Source of the DNA: Streptomyces sp. NBC_00091
GTDB taxonomy: Bacteria > Actinomycetota > Actinomycetes > Streptomycetales > Streptomycetaceae
Length of the DNA: 64,000 bases
Assembly: GCF_026343185.1 (NCBI RefSeq)
Contig: NZ_JAPEMA010000002.1
Span: 744,001-808,000, forward strand
Direction: 5' to 3'
Translations under genes and position numbers: made by a program
Notes under the pieces: generated by a model
What the model was told of the DNA's origin: nothing
Seen by the model: the letters and a program-made list of their open reading frames with translations, nothing else
Databases searched by the model: none
Shown: positions 35,127-44,173 of the stretch, piece by piece
Layout: the number at the start of each line of letters is the position of its first letter
How positions within the stretch are numbered: the first letter of the stretch is position 1

Positions 35127-37075
35127 GCGTAGCTCCGCTGGGTGGGGTGGACGTACTCGAAGACGAGGTCTTCCTTGTGCAGGACGGGTGCGGCGCCGGT
35201 GCCCGTGTACTCCCAGGCCGCGGCGTAGCCGAACTCCTCGTCGCGGCGGGCGGCTTCGCCGTCGGGGGTCTGGGACTCCTCGCGGAAGTGGCCGCCGCAG
35301 GACTCGGCGCGGTGGAGGGCGTCGAGGCACATCAGCTCGGCGAGTTCGAGGTAGTCGACGACGCGGTTGGCCTTCTCCAGCGACTGGTTGAACTCCTCAC
35401 CTCTGCCGGGGACCTTGATCCGCCGCCAGAACTCCTCGCGGATCTCCGGGATGCGGGCCAGCGCCTTGCGCAGCCCCTCCTCGGTGCGGGCCATCCCGCA
35501 GTACTCCCACATGAGTTCGCCGATCTCCCGGTGGAAGGAGTCGGGAGTGCGGTCGCCGTCGACGGCCAGCAGCTTCGCCAGGCAGTCGCGGGTCTCGCGT
35601 ACGGCGGCCGCGGCCTCGGGGTGGCTGTCGTCGATCTCCTCGTGGTGCGGGTGGCGGGCGAGGTAGTCGTTGATGGTGGAGGGGAGCACGAAGTAGCCGT
35701 CGCCGAGTCCCTGCATCAGGGCGGAGGCGCCGAGGCGGTTGGCCCCGTGGTCGGAGAAGTTGGCCTCGCCGATCGCGAACAGGCCGGGGACGGTGGTCTG
35801 GAGGTCGTAGTCGACCCACAGTCCGCCCATCGTGTAGTGGACGGCGGGGTAGATCCGCATCGGGACCTCGTACGGGTTCTCCGCCGTGATCCGTTCGTAC
35901 ATCTCGAAGAGGTTGCCGTACTTCTCGGCGACCTTGTCCTTGCCCATGCGCCGGATGGCGTCGGCGAAGTCGAGGTAGACGCCCTGGCCGCCGGGGCCGA
36001 CGCCGCGGCCCTCGTCGCAGACGTTCTTCGCGGCGCGGGAGGCGATGTCGCGGGGGACGAGGTTGCCGAAGGAGGGGTAGATCCGCTCCAGGTAGTAGTC
36101 GCGTTCGGCCTCGGGGATCTCGGCGGCGGGGCGGGTGTCGCCCTTGCCCTTGGGGACCCAGATGCGGCCGTCGTTGCGCAGGGACTCGCTCATCAGGGTG
36201 AGCTTGGACTGGTGGTCGCCGGTGCGCGGGATGCAGGTGGGGTGGATCTGGGTGAAGCAGGGGTTGGCGAAGTGGGCGCCGCGCCGGTGCGCCCGCCATA
36301 CGGCGGTCGCGTTGGAGTTCATGGCGTTGGTGGAGAGGTAGAAGACGTTGCCGTAGCCGCCGCTCGCCAGCACCACCGCGTCGGCGTAGTACGTGTCGAT
36401 GCTGCCGGTGACCAGGTCGCGGGCCACGATGCCGCGGGCCACTCCGTCGACCGTGATCAGGTCGAGCATCTCGGTGCGGGCGTGCATCTCGACGTTGCCG
36501 GCGGCGATCTGCCGGGACAGCGCCTGGTACGCGCCGAGCAGCAGCTGCTGGCCGGTCTGGCCGCGGGCGTAGAAGGTGCGGGAGACCTGGACGCCGCCGA
36601 AGGAGCGGGTGTCGAGGAGTCCGCCGTACTCGCGGGCGAAGGGGACGCCCTGGGCGACGCACTGGTCGATGATCTCGACGGAGATCTGGGCGAGGCGGTG
36701 GACGTTGGACTCGCGGGCGCGGAAGTCGCCGCCCTTGACGGTGTCGTAGAAGAGGCGGTGTACGGAGTCCCCGTCGTTGCGGTAGTTCTTGGCGGCGTTG
36801 ATCCCGCCCTGTGCGGCGATGGAATGGGCGCGGCGCGGCGAGTCGGAGAAGCAGAACTGGACGACGTGGTAGCCCTGCTCGGCGAGGGTCGCGCCGGCGG
36901 CACCGCCCGCCAGGCCGGTGCCGACGACGATGATGCGGTGCTTGCGGCGGTTGGCCGGGTTGACCAGCTTGGCCTCGAAGCGGCGGCGGTCCCAGCGCTC
37001 GGCGATCGGGCCCTCGGGGGCCTTGGTGTCGCGGATCGGCTCGCCAGTGCTGTAGGCGGCGTACTCGGTGCTCAT
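35123..37075 (-). CDS. sdhA: Succinate dehydrogenase/fumarate reductase flavoprotein subunit
   Basis: A 650-residue flavoprotein with FAD motif [20 protein letters not shown]. The covalent-FAD histidine lies in [13 protein letters not shown]. The active-site segment is [14 protein letters not shown], and further catalytic arginines lie in the C-terminal half ([14 protein letters not shown]). It oxidises succinate to fumarate, or the reverse. It lies 2 bp downstream of sdhC and overlaps sdhB, forming one operon sdhCAB. The start [12 protein letters not shown] is fixed by spacing to sdhC. Confidence 0.93.
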   Translation of the reverse strand: MSTEYAAYSTGEPIRDTKAPEGPIAERWDRRRFEAKLVNPANRRKHRIIVVGTGLAGGAAGATLAEQGYHVVQFCFSDSPRRAHSIAAQGGINAAKNYRNDGDSVHRLFYDTVKGGDFRARESNVHRLAQISVEIIDQCVAQGVPFAREYGGLLDTRSFGGVQVSRTFYARGQTGQQLLLGAYQALSRQIAAGNVEMHARTEMLDLITVDGVARGIVARDLVTGSIDTYYADAVVLASGGYGNVFYLSTNAMNSNATAVWRAHRRGAHFANPCFTQIHPTCIPRTGDHQSKLTLMSESLRNDGRIWVPKGKGDTRPAAEIPEAERDYYLERIYPSFGNLVPRDIASRAAKNVCDEGRGVGPGGQGVYLDFADAIRRMGKDKVAEKYGNLFEMYERITAENPYEVPMRIYPAVHYTMGGLWVDYDLQTTVPGLFAIGEANFSDHGANRLGASALMQGLGDGYFVLPSTINDYLARHPHHEEIDDSHPEAAAAVRETRDCLAKLLAVDGDRTPDSFHREIGELMWEYCGMARTEEGLRKALARIPEIREEFWRRIKVPGRGEEFNQSLEKANRVVDYLELAELMCLDALHRAESCGGHFREESQTPDGEAARRDEEFGYAAAWEYTGTGAAPVLHKEDLVFEYVHPTQRSYA

Positions 37076-37077
37076 GG

Positions 37078-37782
37078 TCAGCTCACCACTCCGGTCATGA
37101 CGGCGACGGGCACGGACGTGAAGCCCGCGAAGAGGACGAGGGCCAGGGCATTGGCCAGGAACTTCAGGGTCCGGTCGCGCCGGGCGTTGCCCGCGCCGAG
37201 GGTCTGGGCGGCGCTCCAGAAGCCGTGGCGGACGTGCAGGCCGAGGGCGGCCATGGCCACGAGGTAGATGGTGTTGCCGTACCAGGTGGAGAAGGAGGCG
37301 AGGACGTTCTGGTACGGGTGGCCGGCCCAGGCGCGCTCGTTGACGGTGAGCGTGGTGAGGTCGAGGAGGTGCCAGACGATGAAGAGGGCGAGGATGACGC
37401 CGCCCCAGCGCATGGTGCGGGTGGCGTAGCTCGCGCGTCGGCGCTTGTGGGCGTACTTCACCGGGCGTGCCTTGATGTCCCGGCGGCTGAGCTGGTAGGC
37501 GCAGATCGCGTGGGCGACGACGGCGGCGACCAGGATGACGCGTGCCGCCCACAAGCCCCAGTGGCTGTGCAGGAAGGGCTCGCCCATGTGGCGGAGCCAG
37601 TGCCCGTAGGCGTTGAACTCCTCAGCCCCGAAGAAGATCTTGAGGTTGCCCATCATGTGGACGACCAGGTACCCGAGCATGATCAGCCCGGACACCGCCA
37701 TCACGGACTTCTTGCCGACGGTGGAGTCCCAGAGCGTGCGCGTGGTGGACGGCCGTCGATCCGTCCGCGTTGCCAGAGCCAT
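37078..37782 (-). CDS. sdhC: Succinate dehydrogenase cytochrome b subunit
   Basis: A 234-residue membrane anchor with five hydrophobic helices (beginning [20 protein letters not shown]). Histidines in [21 protein letters not shown] and HVRHGFW are suited to ligate two haem b groups, as in the single-subunit di-haem anchors of Bacillus and of Sdh2-type complexes. There is no separate SdhD, consistent with that class. It is the first gene of the operon. Its promoter lies in the 95-bp gap shared with the divergent LysR gene. Confidence 0.9.
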   Translation of the reverse strand: MALATRTDRRPSTTRTLWDSTVGKKSVMAVSGLIMLGYLVVHMMGNLKIFFGAEEFNAYGHWLRHMGEPFLHSHWGLWAARVILVAAVVAHAICAYQLSRRDIKARPVKYAHKRRRASYATRTMRWGGVILALFIVWHLLDLTTLTVNERAWAGHPYQNVLASFSTWYGNTIYLVAMAALGLHVRHGFWSAAQTLGAGNARRDRTLKFLANALALVLFAGFTSVPVAVMTGVVS

Positions 37783-37841
37783 GTCATCGACCGTAAGGAC
37801 GAAGGTCCCGAAAGGTCCAAGACATGGTGGAGCTGATCGCG

Positions 37842-37856
37842 ATAGGTGTGGCCTAT
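37842..37856. promoter_or_regulatory. Candidate LysR box between sdhC and the LysR gene
   Basis: The inverted repeat ATAGG-N5-CCTAT, 22 bp before the LysR start and 60 bp before sdhC, has the length and symmetry of a LysR-family site. Autoregulation of lysR and control of sdhCAB are inferred. Confidence 0.5.
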
Positions 37857-37877
37857 GGAGGGCGATAGCCTGGGGGC

Positions 37878-38756
37878 ATGCAGTTCCAGCAGCTGGTCTA
37901 TTTCGTGGCCGTCGCCGAGACCCGGCACTTCACCCGCGCCGCCGAGCGCGAGCACGTGGCCCAGCCCTCGCTGTCGCAGCAGATCAAAGCGCTCGAACGG
38001 GAGCTGGGGGCGGAGCTGTTCAGCCGGGCGCGGGGGAACATCGCGCTCACCGACGCGGGCGAGGCGCTGCTGCCGCTGGCGCGGCGGATCCTGGCGGACG
38101 CGGACACGGCGCGGCTGGAGGTGCAGGAGCTGGCGCAGCTGCGGCGCGGCCGGGTCCGGCTGGGTGCCACCCCGAGCGTGTGCACGGGTCTGCTGCCGGC
38201 GGTACTGCGCGCCTTCCACACGGCGCATCCGGGCATCGAGCTGCTGATCGAGGAGAGCGGTTCGCTGGACCTGGTACGGGAACTCGCGCGCGGGGTCCTG
38301 GACCTGGCCCTGATCGCCCTGCCGCTGCCGCCCTCGGCGCCCGCCCTGACCACGGTGGAGCTGCTGACGGAGGACCTGGTGGTGGTCTCGTCCGCCGACC
38401 TCCCGCCCCCGGCGGGCGGCGGGGAACTGACCATCGCCGACCTGCGCGAGGAGCCGATGGTGATGTTCCGCCACGGCTACGACCTGCGGGACCTGACGGT
38501 GGGGGCCTGCCGGGCCGCGGGCTTCGAGCCGGTGTTCACGGTGGAGGGCGGGGAGATGGACGCGGTCCTGGGCTTCGTGCGGGCCGGGCTGGGCATCGCG
38601 GTGGTCCCGGCCATGGTCGTCGACCACGCCGGCCCGGGGCTGCGCGCCACCCCCCTCGCCGGCTCCCCGCTGCGGCGCACGATCGCCCTGGCCCACCGCA
38701 CGGACGTGGCGCCCCCGCGCGCGGCGCGCGAGCTGAAGCGCATCCTGGTCGGCTGA
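37878..38756 (+). CDS. LysR family transcriptional regulator
   Basis: A 292-residue LysR protein: helix-turn-helix in FTRAAEREHVAQPSLSQQIK, linker helix, then a periplasmic-binding-like effector domain (VRLGATPSVCTGLLPAVLRA, MVMFRHGYDLRDLTVGACRA, GLGIAVVPAMVV). It is close to the CynR/GltC-type group. Its divergent position next to sdhCAB, conserved in relatives as far as I recall, makes it the probable regulator of that operon, sensing a carboxylic-acid intermediate. It is convergent with the TetR gene. Confidence 0.9.
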   Translation: MQFQQLVYFVAVAETRHFTRAAEREHVAQPSLSQQIKALERELGAELFSRARGNIALTDAGEALLPLARRILADADTARLEVQELAQLRRGRVRLGATPSVCTGLLPAVLRAFHTAHPGIELLIEESGSLDLVRELARGVLDLALIALPLPPSAPALTTVELLTEDLVVVSSADLPPPAGGGELTIADLREEPMVMFRHGYDLRDLTVGACRAAGFEPVFTVEGGEMDAVLGFVRAGLGIAVVPAMVVDHAGPGLRATPLAGSPLRRTIALAHRTDVAPPRAARELKRILVG

Positions 38757-38801
38757 GCCTTCGGGAGGAGGCCGGCCGGCCGGCGGCCGGTCGGCGGCCG
38801 G

Positions 38802-39458
38802 TCAGGCCGGGGGTATGGGCAGGGCCCGGTCGAGGCCCTCGGCCAGCATGGTGAAGGCCCGGTCGGCGTCGGCGACGGCGGCCGGGTAGGCCGCGTCGGC
38901 ACTCTGACCGGCCGAGAGGCGGCGCCAGTTCTCCCGGCCCAGCTCCTGGCGGACCGTCACCAGGTGCAGCGCCGCGAGGCGGGCGGTGAGCGGGGGGACC
39001 GCCTCCGCCTCCAGGACGCCGGCGAGCAGTTCCACCTCGCGCGCCGTGTAGTGGGCCAGTCTGCCCTCCAGGCTGGCCGTGGAGTACAGCAGCCCCTGGA
39101 AGGCGAGCACGTTCGGGTGGTCGCAGAGCCCGGTGATGGGGTCGCGCTCGGCGAGGGCCGCCAGGAAGTGCTCGTGAACGGCCCGCACCGGGGTCCGGCC
39201 CGCCGGCCGGTCGCGCACGATGCGCGCCGCCTCGTCCTGGTGGTCGGCGAAGCGGTCGAGCACCAGGTCCTCCTTGCTCGGGAAGTACCGGAACAGGGTG
39301 GGCTTGGAGACCTCGGCCGCGGCGGCCACGTCGGCCACCGACACGGCATCGAAGCCCCGCTCGAGGAAGAGCTCCAGCGCCGTGGCCGCCAGCTGGCGCC
39401 GCGTACGCAGCTTCTTGGCTTCCCTCAGACCCGCCCTCAGACCCGTCGTGTTGTCCAT
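38802..39458 (-). CDS. TetR family transcriptional regulator
   Basis: A 218-residue repressor. The N-terminal TetR helix-turn-helix reads LAATALELFLERGFDAVSVA, then EVSKPTLFRYFPSKEDLVLD. The all-helical ligand domain is typical of the MftR-like/TetR_C group. It is divergent from a flavin monooxygenase gene, and the 106-bp spacer carries two direct repeats. By analogy with other TetR/monooxygenase pairs it likely represses that gene until a substrate-like ligand binds. Confidence 0.88.
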   Translation of the reverse strand: MDNTTGLRAGLREAKKLRTRRQLAATALELFLERGFDAVSVADVAAAAEVSKPTLFRYFPSKEDLVLDRFADHQDEAARIVRDRPAGRTPVRAVHEHFLAALAERDPITGLCDHPNVLAFQGLLYSTASLEGRLAHYTAREVELLAGVLEAEAVPPLTARLAALHLVTVRQELGRENWRRLSAGQSADAAYPAAVADADRAFTMLAEGLDRALPIPPA

Positions 39459-39482
39459 GTCGTCCAGCGTAGCACGGAATCA

Positions 39483-39509
39483 TGACCGGGTTAATTTTGT
39501 GACCGGGTT
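39483..39509. promoter_or_regulatory. Direct repeat TGACCGGGTT x2 in the TetR/monooxygenase spacer
   Basis: Two exact copies of TGACCGGGTT begin 17 bp apart (39483 and 39500), separated by an AT-rich stretch AATTTTG that could include a -10 or -35 region. They are placed for control of both divergent genes, probably by the TetR protein. Confidence 0.55.
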
Positions 39510-39564
39510 GCTTTTTCTTTCCTCACGCGCTTTCCTTGTGTCATCGACGACGAGAGGAACTCCG

Positions 39565-40632
39565 ATGACCGACGTACTGATCGCGGGCTCCGGCCCCACC
39601 GGACTGACCCTGGCCTGTGAGCTGGCGCTGCGCGGTGTCTCTGTCCGCGTCCTCGACCAGCGGCCGGGACCGCACCGCGAATCCCGCGGCAAGGGCCTCA
39701 CCCCGGGCAGCCTGGAGGTCTTCGCCCGGCTCGGCGCCGCCGAGCGGATCTCCGCCATCGGCGCGCGGCGCATGGTCCTGCGCAAGTACTTCGACGGCGC
39801 CCACATCCAGGACACGGCGACCGGCGGCGGGGTCCTGATCGCCCAGTGGCAGGTCGAAGATGTCCTGCGCGAGCGGCTCGCCGGCCTCGGCGTACGGATC
39901 GAGTACGAGGCCCAGGTGGCCGGCATCGCCCAGGAAGCCGGCGGGGTCACCGTACGGCTGGCCGACGGCCGCAGCGCCCGGGCGGGGTACCTCGCCGGGT
40001 GCGACGGTGGCCACAGCTCGACCCGGCGCCTGCTCGGGATCCCCTTCGAAGGCCACACCGAGGAGGCGCCGACGATGGTGATCGGGGACGTGAGGGCCCC
40101 GGGCCTGAGCCGGGAGTACTGGCACCAGTGGTTCACCTCGGACGGCGGCGGGATGATGCTCTGCCCCATGCCCGAGACGGACACCTTCCAGCTCCAGGCC
40201 TCGCCCGAGCTCGACGGGGACGGCCGGCCGCTGGCGCCCTCCCTGGAGGGCCTCCAGCGGCTCTTCGACCGGCACGCTCGGATGGAGGGCATACGGCTGG
40301 CGGATCCCACCTGGATGTCGACCTGGCGGGTCAATGTCCGCATGGCCGCCCGGATGCGCGAGGGCCGGGTCTTCCTTGCCGGAGACGCGGCCCATGTCCA
40401 TCCGATAGCCGGCGGGCTGGGCATGAACACCGGCATCCAGGACGCCGCGGCCCTCGGCCGGACCCTGGCCGGGGCCCTGACCGGGCAGGGCGGGGAGGAC
40501 GTGCTCGACGGGTACGAGGCCGAGCGGCTGCCGGCCGCCGCCGAGGTGCTGGCCGACACCACCGAGCGGCACCGGCGGGTCCTGGAAGCCGTGCGCGAGC
40601 CCGGCCGGGGGACGGAGGCCGGTCTGGACTGA
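39565..40632 (+). CDS. FAD-dependent aromatic monooxygenase, short form
   Basis: A 355-residue group A flavin monooxygenase: FAD motif VLIAGSGPTGLTLACELALR, the mid-domain CDGGHSSTRRLLGIPFEG (DG fingerprint), and FLAGDAAHVHPIAGGLGMNTGIQDA. It resembles PgaE/RdmE- and rifampicin-monooxygenase-type enzymes but lacks their C-terminal thioredoxin-like domain of about 120 residues. It may therefore be a naturally short form or truncated after the FAD domain. ATG 39565 has GAGAGGAA upstream. Hydroxylation of a phenolic or drug-like substrate, under TetR control, is inferred. Confidence 0.83.
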   Translation: MTDVLIAGSGPTGLTLACELALRGVSVRVLDQRPGPHRESRGKGLTPGSLEVFARLGAAERISAIGARRMVLRKYFDGAHIQDTATGGGVLIAQWQVEDVLRERLAGLGVRIEYEAQVAGIAQEAGGVTVRLADGRSARAGYLAGCDGGHSSTRRLLGIPFEGHTEEAPTMVIGDVRAPGLSREYWHQWFTSDGGGMMLCPMPETDTFQLQASPELDGDGRPLAPSLEGLQRLFDRHARMEGIRLADPTWMSTWRVNVRMAARMREGRVFLAGDAAHVHPIAGGLGMNTGIQDAAALGRTLAGALTGQGGEDVLDGYEAERLPAAAEVLADTTERHRRVLEAVREPGRGTEAGLD

Positions 40633-40663
40633 CCCGCCCCCCGAGCCCCCGGCCCGGCGCCGG

Positions 40664-40691
40664 CCCCGGCGCGGACGGGAGGGCGCCGGGG
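40664..40691. terminator. Bidirectional terminator between monooxygenase and rmdA
   Basis: A 9-bp perfect stem CCCCGGCGC / GCGCCGGGG with a 10-nt loop in the 90-bp gap between the two convergent genes; flanking GC-rich sequence can extend it. Confidence 0.6.
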
Positions 40692-40722
40692 GCGGCCGGG
40701 ACGCGGCCGGGGGCGGACGGGG

Positions 40723-43008
40723 TCAGGGGGTGGGCACGGCGTCCGAGAGGGAGAGGGCGTGGATCCGGTCCGGGGAGCCGGGGCGGGCGTAGTACCAGCC
40801 CTGGGCGGTGTCGCAGCCGAGGGCGCGCAGCTGGGCCGCCTGGGCGCCGGTCTCCACCCCCTCGACCGTCACCGCGAGTTCGAGACTGTGGGCCAGGGCG
40901 ACGATGCCCTCCACGATCTTGACGTCGACGGGGTCGGCGGGCTGCTGCTGCATCCCCTGGGTGAAGGAGCGGTCCAGCTTCAGGACGCTGACCGGCAGAC
41001 GGCGCAGGTTGGCCAGGTTCGAGTAGCCGGTGCCGAAGTCGTCGAGGGCGATGTCCACGCCCAGGGCGGCGAGCCGGCGCAGTGGCTCGAGGAGTTCGTC
41101 GTCGGCCCCGATCAGCGCCGACTCGGTGACCTCCAGGCACAGGGCGCCCGGGGCCAGCCCGGAGGCCTCCAGCACGCGCACGGTGTCGGCGACCAGGCCG
41201 GGGTGGTGGAGCTGGGTGGGCGAGAGGTTGACGTTGACGCGCAGGGTGGCCCCGCCGTGCTGGAGCTGCCAGTTGCGGGCCTGGCGGACGGACTCCTCCA
41301 GGACCCAGCGGCCGAGCGGCACGATCAGCCCGGTCCGCTCGGCGAGCGGGATGAAGCGGTCCGGGCCGAGCACGCCGTACTGCGGGTGCGACCAGCGCAC
41401 CAGCGCCTCCGCGCCGCGCACGCTGCCGTCGTGCATGTGCACCAGGGGCTGGTACTCGATGAAGAACTCGCCGCGCTCCAGCGCCGCCGGCAGGGCGTTG
41501 GTCAGGCCGTGCCGGGTGATGGCGCGGGCGTCGGCCTCCGCGTCGGCGAACTCGAAGCGGTTGCCGCCGGCCGCCTTGGCCCGGTACATGGTGATGTCGG
41601 CGCTGCGCAGCACCTCCGCCGGAGTGCGCTCGCCCGCCCGGCCCTCGACGATGCCGATGCTGCCGCGCACCGACAGCTCCCGTCCCTCCAGCCGGATGGG
41701 GGTGGACAGCGCCGACAGGATGCGCACCGCCAGGTCGGTCACCTTCTCCTCGTTGTCGGCGGCGGGCCCGGTCGTCAGGGCCACGAACTCGTCGCCGCCC
41801 AGGCGCGCGACGACCTCGCCCGGTCCGGTGGCGCAGCTCTGCAGCCGGTCGGCGACCTCCACCAGCAGCCGGTCCCCCGCCGAGTGGCCGAGGCTGTCGT
41901 TGACCGTCTTGAACCCGTCGAGGTCGAGGTAGCACAGGCCGAAGCGGCTGCCGGGGGTGGCGTTCAGGGCCTTCTCCAGCCGCTCGAAGAACAGCGTCCG
42001 GTTGGGCAGCCCGGTCAGGGCGTCGTGGGTGGCCTCGTAGCGCAGCCGGAGGTTGAGCAGCCGGCGTTCGGTGGTGTCCTCCATCAGGGCCAGCTGGTAC
42101 TGCGGGACCCCGTCGGCGTCGCGCAGCAGGGACACCGTCAGGTTGGTCCACAGCACGGTCCCGTCGTGCCGGTAGTAGGGCTTCTCCACCCGGTAGTGCT
42201 CGCGCTCCCCGCGCACGAGCTCCCCGTACATCCGCCAGACGTGCGGGGTGTCGTCGGGGTGGCCCCACTCGCTGACGTTGCGGCTGCGGACGTGCCCTTC
42301 CAGGCCGCCGAACATCTTGAGGAGGGTGTCGTTGACCTCGAGGACGTTGCCGTCCAGATCGGCGATGCCGATCCCCACGGCCGCCCCCTCGAAGACCGCC
42401 CGGAAGCGCTCCTCGCTGGCGTGCAGGGCCTGCTGGGCGTCGGTGCGGGCCGTCAGCGCGGAGCGGGCGATGGCCTCCTGCTCGCGCAGGGTCCGCTCGC
42501 GCAGCGCGCGGGCGAACCCGGCGGCGATGCCGTGCTGGAGGCGGGCGCAGCGCGACCGGTACTCCTCGGTGCCCTCGGCCCCGGCGCCGTCCGGGCCGCA
42601 GTACAGCACCAGGTAGGACTCGACCACCCCGAGCGTCCCGGCGAGCGCCTCGGGGTCGGTGCAGTGCACGGCGACGAGTTCGGCGCCCACGCGCTGGGCG
42701 ACGCCCGCGTCGAAGGGCCGGGCGTGCAGGGCCTCGGTCAGGGTCCGGGCGAGGGGGACGAGGTGCTGTTCGAACTCGGGGCGGGTCAGGGAGGTCGCCG
42801 TGACGGGGAAGATGGCCCGCCCCCAGATGGTCGCGAAGCGGGCGATGCGGTCCTCGAGCCCGCTCCGCAGCTCGCGCAGCGGCGCCCGGCCCTGGTGCGG
42901 GCCGGGCGGCGGGGTGGGGTCCGCCGGGGCCGGCGGGGGCGTCGGCTCCCCGGCGGCCTCCGGGCGGGCGGGGCCGGCGGGCGGGGGCGTCGGAGCGGGG
43001 AGTCTCAC
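40723..43008 (-). CDS. rmdA: PAS-GGDEF-EAL c-di-GMP turnover protein (RmdA-like)
   Basis: A 761-residue cytosolic protein. Pro-rich N-terminus (1-45), helical region (45-195), PAS domain (about 197-315), GGDEF domain (about 326-490) with intact GGDEF at 404-408, and EAL domain (about 500-750) with intact EAL at 534-536 and loop DDFGTGYS. Both active sites look complete, so it could make and degrade c-di-GMP. Domain order, size and gene neighbourhood match RmdA (SCO0928 in S. coelicolor), which affects development through c-di-GMP. It is coupled (ATGA) downstream of the methyltransferase gene. Confidence 0.88.
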   Translation of the reverse strand: MRLPAPTPPPAGPARPEAAGEPTPPPAPADPTPPPGPHQGRAPLRELRSGLEDRIARFATIWGRAIFPVTATSLTRPEFEQHLVPLARTLTEALHARPFDAGVAQRVGAELVAVHCTDPEALAGTLGVVESYLVLYCGPDGAGAEGTEEYRSRCARLQHGIAAGFARALRERTLREQEAIARSALTARTDAQQALHASEERFRAVFEGAAVGIGIADLDGNVLEVNDTLLKMFGGLEGHVRSRNVSEWGHPDDTPHVWRMYGELVRGEREHYRVEKPYYRHDGTVLWTNLTVSLLRDADGVPQYQLALMEDTTERRLLNLRLRYEATHDALTGLPNRTLFFERLEKALNATPGSRFGLCYLDLDGFKTVNDSLGHSAGDRLLVEVADRLQSCATGPGEVVARLGGDEFVALTTGPAADNEEKVTDLAVRILSALSTPIRLEGRELSVRGSIGIVEGRAGERTPAEVLRSADITMYRAKAAGGNRFEFADAEADARAITRHGLTNALPAALERGEFFIEYQPLVHMHDGSVRGAEALVRWSHPQYGVLGPDRFIPLAERTGLIVPLGRWVLEESVRQARNWQLQHGGATLRVNVNLSPTQLHHPGLVADTVRVLEASGLAPGALCLEVTESALIGADDELLEPLRRLAALGVDIALDDFGTGYSNLANLRRLPVSVLKLDRSFTQGMQQQPADPVDVKIVEGIVALAHSLELAVTVEGVETGAQAAQLRALGCDTAQGWYYARPGSPDRIHALSLSDAVPTP

Positions 43009-43835
43009 GGCTTGCGTCCCACGCCGCCGAAGCCCGAGAAGGCGTACGGATCCTCCGGTGCCTCGCCGTCGGCGAGGGGTCCGGTGCCTTCGGGGTGCCA
43101 GTCGGGCATGGACACGAGGCCCGGCTCCAGCAGCTCGAACCCGTCGAAGAAGCCGGTGATCTCCTCGTGGCGGCGCATGACCAGCGGGTTGCGGATGTCC
43201 CGGTAGACGCCGACGGCCCCGCCCGCGGCCTCCTCGGTGAGCGGGATGCCCTCGTAGGAGGCGTGGGTGAGGATCAGCAGGCTGCCCGGGGCCAGCGCGT
43301 CGCGCAGCTCGGCGACGGCGGCGTACGGCCGGTCCGTGTCCTCCAGGAAGTGCAGTACGGCGACAAGCAGCAGCGCGACGGGCCGGTCCAGGTCCAGGAG
43401 CCGGCCGACCTCGGGGGAGCCCAGGATGTCCTGCGGCTTGCGCAGGTCGGCGGAGACGACGCCGGTGCGGTCGTCGCCGGCGAGGACGGCGTGGCTGTGG
43501 GCGACGGCCACCGGGTCGTGGTCCACGTAGACCACGCGGGCCTCGGGGCTGGCGGCGCGGGCGACCTCGTGGACGTTGCCGAAGGTCGGGATGCCGGAGC
43601 CGATGTCGAGGAACTGGGTGACGCCCCCGGCCACGGCGTGGCGGACCGCGCGGCGCATGAACGCCCGGTTGGCCTGCATGATCTTGGGCAGACCCGGCAT
43701 GAATTCCATGGCGCGGCGGGCGGCCTGGCGGTCGACCTCGAAATTGTGGGAGCCGCCCAGGTAGTAATCGTAGATACGGGACACACTGGGCACCGATATG
43801 TCGATGCCTGGCGGGGCCCAGGCGGGGCGTTCCAT
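43005..43835 (-). CDS. DUF574 SAM-dependent methyltransferase
   Basis: A 276-residue methyltransferase of the DUF574 (Methyltransf_19) family abundant in Streptomyces. It shows VPSVSRIYDYYLGGSHNFEV, the SAM loop QFLDIGSGIPTFGNVHEVA and YVDHDPVAVAHSHAVL. Members are often encoded with developmental regulators; no substrate is established. ATG 43835 (MERPAWAPPGIDIS) has GGAGA upstream. Its TGA overlaps the ATG of the rmdA-like gene, so the two proteins are made together. Confidence 0.87.
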   Translation of the reverse strand: MERPAWAPPGIDISVPSVSRIYDYYLGGSHNFEVDRQAARRAMEFMPGLPKIMQANRAFMRRAVRHAVAGGVTQFLDIGSGIPTFGNVHEVARAASPEARVVYVDHDPVAVAHSHAVLAGDDRTGVVSADLRKPQDILGSPEVGRLLDLDRPVALLLVAVLHFLEDTDRPYAAVAELRDALAPGSLLILTHASYEGIPLTEEAAGGAVGVYRDIRNPLVMRRHEEITGFFDGFELLEPGLVSMPDWHPEGTGPLADGEAPEDPYAFSGFGGVGRKP

Positions 43836-44173
43836 CGGGGTCTCCAAGCGTCGTCGTGCCGCGGTCGTGCGGGGGTCCGTCCGGGAGGTGGGACGGGGGT
43901 CGGACTGCTGTCCGAGCCGAATGTACTGATCATTTCCCAACAGGGCGAGCTAAAGCGGAAATTGGCGGTCCGTTCTTGGTCACACACCAAAGGCACGTGC
44001 GGACCCCGACATCGATGGCGAAGAAACCGACAAATACCTTTTGGGATTTGGCCATCCAACGATCAGAAGCGCTCCAAATCTGGCTCAAACCTCTACGCTC
44101 CACACTCCACCCGTTCAGGCGAACCGACGCCGCGCCCCGCGTGCGCGGGCGCGCGCGGGCCCATGCTCCCCGG
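43836..44173. other. 338-bp AT-richer intergenic region with inverted repeat
   Basis: The gap between the divergent methyltransferase and proline-rich genes is clearly lower in GC than its surroundings, especially 43920-44110, with runs such as AATACCTTTTGGGATTTGG. The inverted repeat TTGGT-CACAC-ACCAA lies near 43976-43990. No open frame or RNA gene is convincing. It probably holds both promoters and one or more operators. Confidence 0.55.

Noticed and set aside
35147..37267. A 706-codon frame antisense to sdhA
   Set aside because: sdhA is unmistakable on the other strand; the frame has only Val/Gly/Asp-rich shadow composition.
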